Assembly (NCBI GenBank): GCA_029555025.1
Contig: JAKPTZ010000102.1
Span: 1-64,000 of the forward strand
Direction of reading: 5' to 3'
Origin: Deltaproteobacteria bacterium
GTDB taxonomy: Bacteria; Myxococcota_A; UBA9042; DTJE01
DNA: 64,000 nt
The notes below the pieces were generated by a model. The model was not told the origin of the DNA. It did not search any database and was given only the letters and a program-made list of their open reading frames with translations. Both the position numbers and the translations under genes were made by a program. Position 1 is the stretch's first letter; the number at the start of each line of letters is the position of its first letter. This document shows, one piece after another, positions 61,852-64,000 of this stretch.

Positions 61852-62817
61852 TCAGAATTCAGGGCACAGGGGCGCGTCGAAGTCCCCCCTGAAGTGGCCC
61901 GTCACTTCCTTGTGATGATCAAATCCTGTGCCGTCCGGAAAGTTTGCGGACAGGGTCTGCCGGTCAAGTCCCCAGAAAGTCACATCCACCGTTCCCGTCA
62001 CGCGGTTGCTTTCGCGATTGACCACGGCCGTCGCGACGTTCGCCCTGAACAGATCCGGCCCGTAATGGAAGCTCCAGCCGGTTTTCGGGTCAACCGGGGC
62101 CGCCTTGACCAGATCCCCGGTCAAGAAGCGATCCCGGCCTGGCGTTGTTGCAAATTCAATCAGGCCCTGCTTCGGCACCAGGCGGTAGTTTTCGCAGTTA
62201 AGGATCGCGGTGTCCTGGAAAAAGACCATCAGCCGATCCTCGGCGGCGAAGGCGATTGCCGCACCGGGACGGGTCGTCCACGTACCCTGCGGCGTGGTCA
62301 TTGAAATGTGAACGCTGGAACTGCCTTTCGTGGCCGCCAGTCCAGATTGCCCGCGCGCCGGACACAGTGCCGCCGAGAAGCATCCATGGATCGATGCGGT
62401 ATTGCCGGCGGAACGAAGGTCGATGTCGGCATCGATGCATCCGGTGACGCGGTCGTCATGTCGCCTGACGTCGGAAAAAGGCGGATCCTTTCCAGGGTTC
62501 AGGCTGGTCGCCCAGGACGGCCTGTCCTTCTGGTGGAACTTGACGCCCATCGGCTGGCCTGGTGAACCCGGGATGTAAAGCTCGGCGACCGCCGATTCGT
62601 CAAGGGTCGATGAGCAATCGAATCCCGGGCCGTCGAAGAGGTGAACCCTGATCCCCGTGTCCTGCGGCACGGCCAGGGCGAACCGTGCCCTGACGGAGAA
62701 GTCGGATTCGACCTGAACCGACTTCAGGCTGACTTTCACCATGGTCTTTTCGGGATCCCTGCCACGGCAGGACGTCGCCAGAGCGATTGCGCAAGTGGCA
62801 AGGATGGCCGCTTCCAT
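61852..62817 (-). CDS. Hypothetical lipoprotein
   Basis: MEAAILATCAIALATSC lipobox; no recognisable domain. Confidence 0.55.
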   Translation of the reverse strand: MEAAILATCAIALATSCRGRDPEKTMVKVSLKSVQVESDFSVRARFALAVPQDTGIRVHLFDGPGFDCSSTLDESAVAELYIPGSPGQPMGVKFHQKDRPSWATSLNPGKDPPFSDVRRHDDRVTGCIDADIDLRSAGNTASIHGCFSAALCPARGQSGLAATKGSSSVHISMTTPQGTWTTRPGAAIAFAAEDRLMVFFQDTAILNCENYRLVPKQGLIEFATTPGRDRFLTGDLVKAAPVDPKTGWSFHYGPDLFRANVATAVVNRESNRVTGTVDVTFWGLDRQTLSANFPDGTGFDHHKEVTGHFRGDFDAPLCPEF

Positions 62818-62936
62818 GCGGTGTCGGGAATTCCGGGCCTGGATTTGCTGGAAAATCGGCATTGGACGTCCACGTGGCGGCCCGCCGCCAAGGTTATCAC
62901 TTCCGGCCCTGGCCGGAAACCCGGGCCGGTCCGGGG

Positions 62937-63833
62937 TCAGGGATTCATCGCGACGTTTGAAAGTGTGCCAAGTCCCTCGATGCAGATGTTGACCACGTCC
63001 CCGGCCTTCAGGAAGCAGGGCGGATCCGAGTAAAGCCCGACCCCGCAGGGCGTGCCGGTCGAAATGACGTCACCTGGCATCAGGGTGATGAAGTTGCTTA
63101 TGGTCGAAACCAGGCGGGCCACGCCGAAGATCATGTCGGACGTCGAACAGTCCTGCCGGATCACGTCGTTCACGGTTGTCAGGATTCTCAGGTTGTCAGG
63201 GTCCGGAACCTCGTCAGGGGTCGTCAGGAACGGACCCATCGGACAGAAGGTGTCAAGGCCCTTTGCCCTTGTCCACTGCCCGTCGCCCTTCTGCAGATCG
63301 CGTGCGGAAACATCGTTGACGATGGTATAGCCGCCGATGCATGCAAGTGCCCCGGAAAGCGTAACCGCCCGCGTTTGCCGGCCGATCACGATGCCCAGCT
63401 CACCTTCGTAATCGATTCTGGAGCTGATTTCCCAGAGCCTTATCGGTTCAAGATGTCCGGTGAGTGAAGAAACCAGCTTAGCGAAGAATTTCGGCTCGGC
63501 CGGGATGGGAATGTTCTGTTCAATGCAGTGCGATCGGTAATTCAGGCCGACCGCGATGATCTGGCGCGTGTCGGGAACCGGCGGCAGCCACCTGATGCCC
63601 TCGGGATCGACGGTCATGCAGCCATCTTCCCTTGCCGCGGCGCTTCTTGCGGCCTGAAGCACGGTCATCGTGCGCGGCTCGTTATCCGACAGCGCCCGCA
63701 GAAGGGCGATCCCAACCGGAAAATTGAAACCGGGCAGAAGAATTTCGGCGAACCTGGACAGATCCTGCAGGCCGCAGGCGGTCGGCATCACCGGGATGAT
63801 CCTGCCGTCACGTGACACGAATCCAACCTTCAT
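62937..63833 (-). CDS. Fumarylacetoacetate hydrolase family protein
   Basis: IIAVGLNYRSHCIEQNIPIPAEPKFFAKLVSSLTG; IDYEGELGIVIG; VNDVSARDLQ; GDVISTGTPCGVG. Confidence 0.94.
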   Translation of the reverse strand: MKVGFVSRDGRIIPVMPTACGLQDLSRFAEILLPGFNFPVGIALLRALSDNEPRTMTVLQAARSAAAREDGCMTVDPEGIRWLPPVPDTRQIIAVGLNYRSHCIEQNIPIPAEPKFFAKLVSSLTGHLEPIRLWEISSRIDYEGELGIVIGRQTRAVTLSGALACIGGYTIVNDVSARDLQKGDGQWTRAKGLDTFCPMGPFLTTPDEVPDPDNLRILTTVNDVIRQDCSTSDMIFGVARLVSTISNFITLMPGDVISTGTPCGVGLYSDPPCFLKAGDVVNICIEGLGTLSNVAMNP

Positions 63834-63941
63834 GGCGCCTCCATGTCGGGCAATCGCTTCGATGATGGTATCAGAAGGCAGCTTCTTGAAATATAGTTGT
63901 CGTGTTCAGTCGCCCGGACTGTCGGGCCCAGGGGGCGTGGC

Positions 63942-64000
63942 TTGAATATCGCCGAGTTCTTCGTGTCCATTCAGGGGGAGGGCCCCGACAGCGGTCTTGC
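63942..64000 (+). CDS. queE: 7-carboxy-7-deazaguanine synthase QueE, N-terminus only
   Basis: TTG start; LNIAEFFVSIQGEGPDSGL matches the QueE N-terminal FxSIQGEG motif; not in the supplied ORF list because it runs off the window. Confidence 0.75.
   Translation, partial: MNIAEFFVSIQGEGPDSGL

Overview
This 64 kb, high-GC window looks like a bacterial chromosome. The many lipoproteins with Asp-rich tethers and Cys-rich repeats suggest a Myxococcota/'deltaproteobacterial'-type organism, but that is inference only. The left edge cuts into a diversity-generating retroelement (DGR). Its reverse transcriptase (RT) has the diagnostic GNLTSQ and YMDD motifs. Just after the RT stop is an AAC-rich non-coding template repeat that would read 'RGGSWNNNARNVRAANRNNNDPGNRNNNLGLR'. 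The variable target gene should lie just outside the window. After the DGR, in order: a Fic protein; a LacI-regulated myo-inositol catabolic operon with a transaldolase-type protein and no recognisable IolJ; a ~1,200-aa redox fusion (2Fe-2S, FAD, 4Fe-4S, BFD and DAO domains); exported MsrBA; a [FeFe]-hydrogenase maturation locus (TM1266-like, AspA-like, HydF, HydE); and several unusual lipoproteins. Next is a symporter/porin/Cache-CBS-DUF294 locus whose symporter has an in-frame TAG, and then an operon with a Cys-rich secreted protein and two tandem 'radical SAM - SPASM/twitch-like - radical SAM' paralogues, which I rate as the best candidate for an undescribed system apart from the DGR. The last ~10 kb is mostly housekeeping (rnhB, rplS, trmD, rimM, rpsP, rpmF, rpiB, nrdR, ribD, ribE, start of queE). 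Palindromic GGGCGAA-N6-TTCGCCC elements recur in the first 17 kb. I saw no rRNA, tRNA or CRISPR array. All names come from reading motifs; no searches were run.
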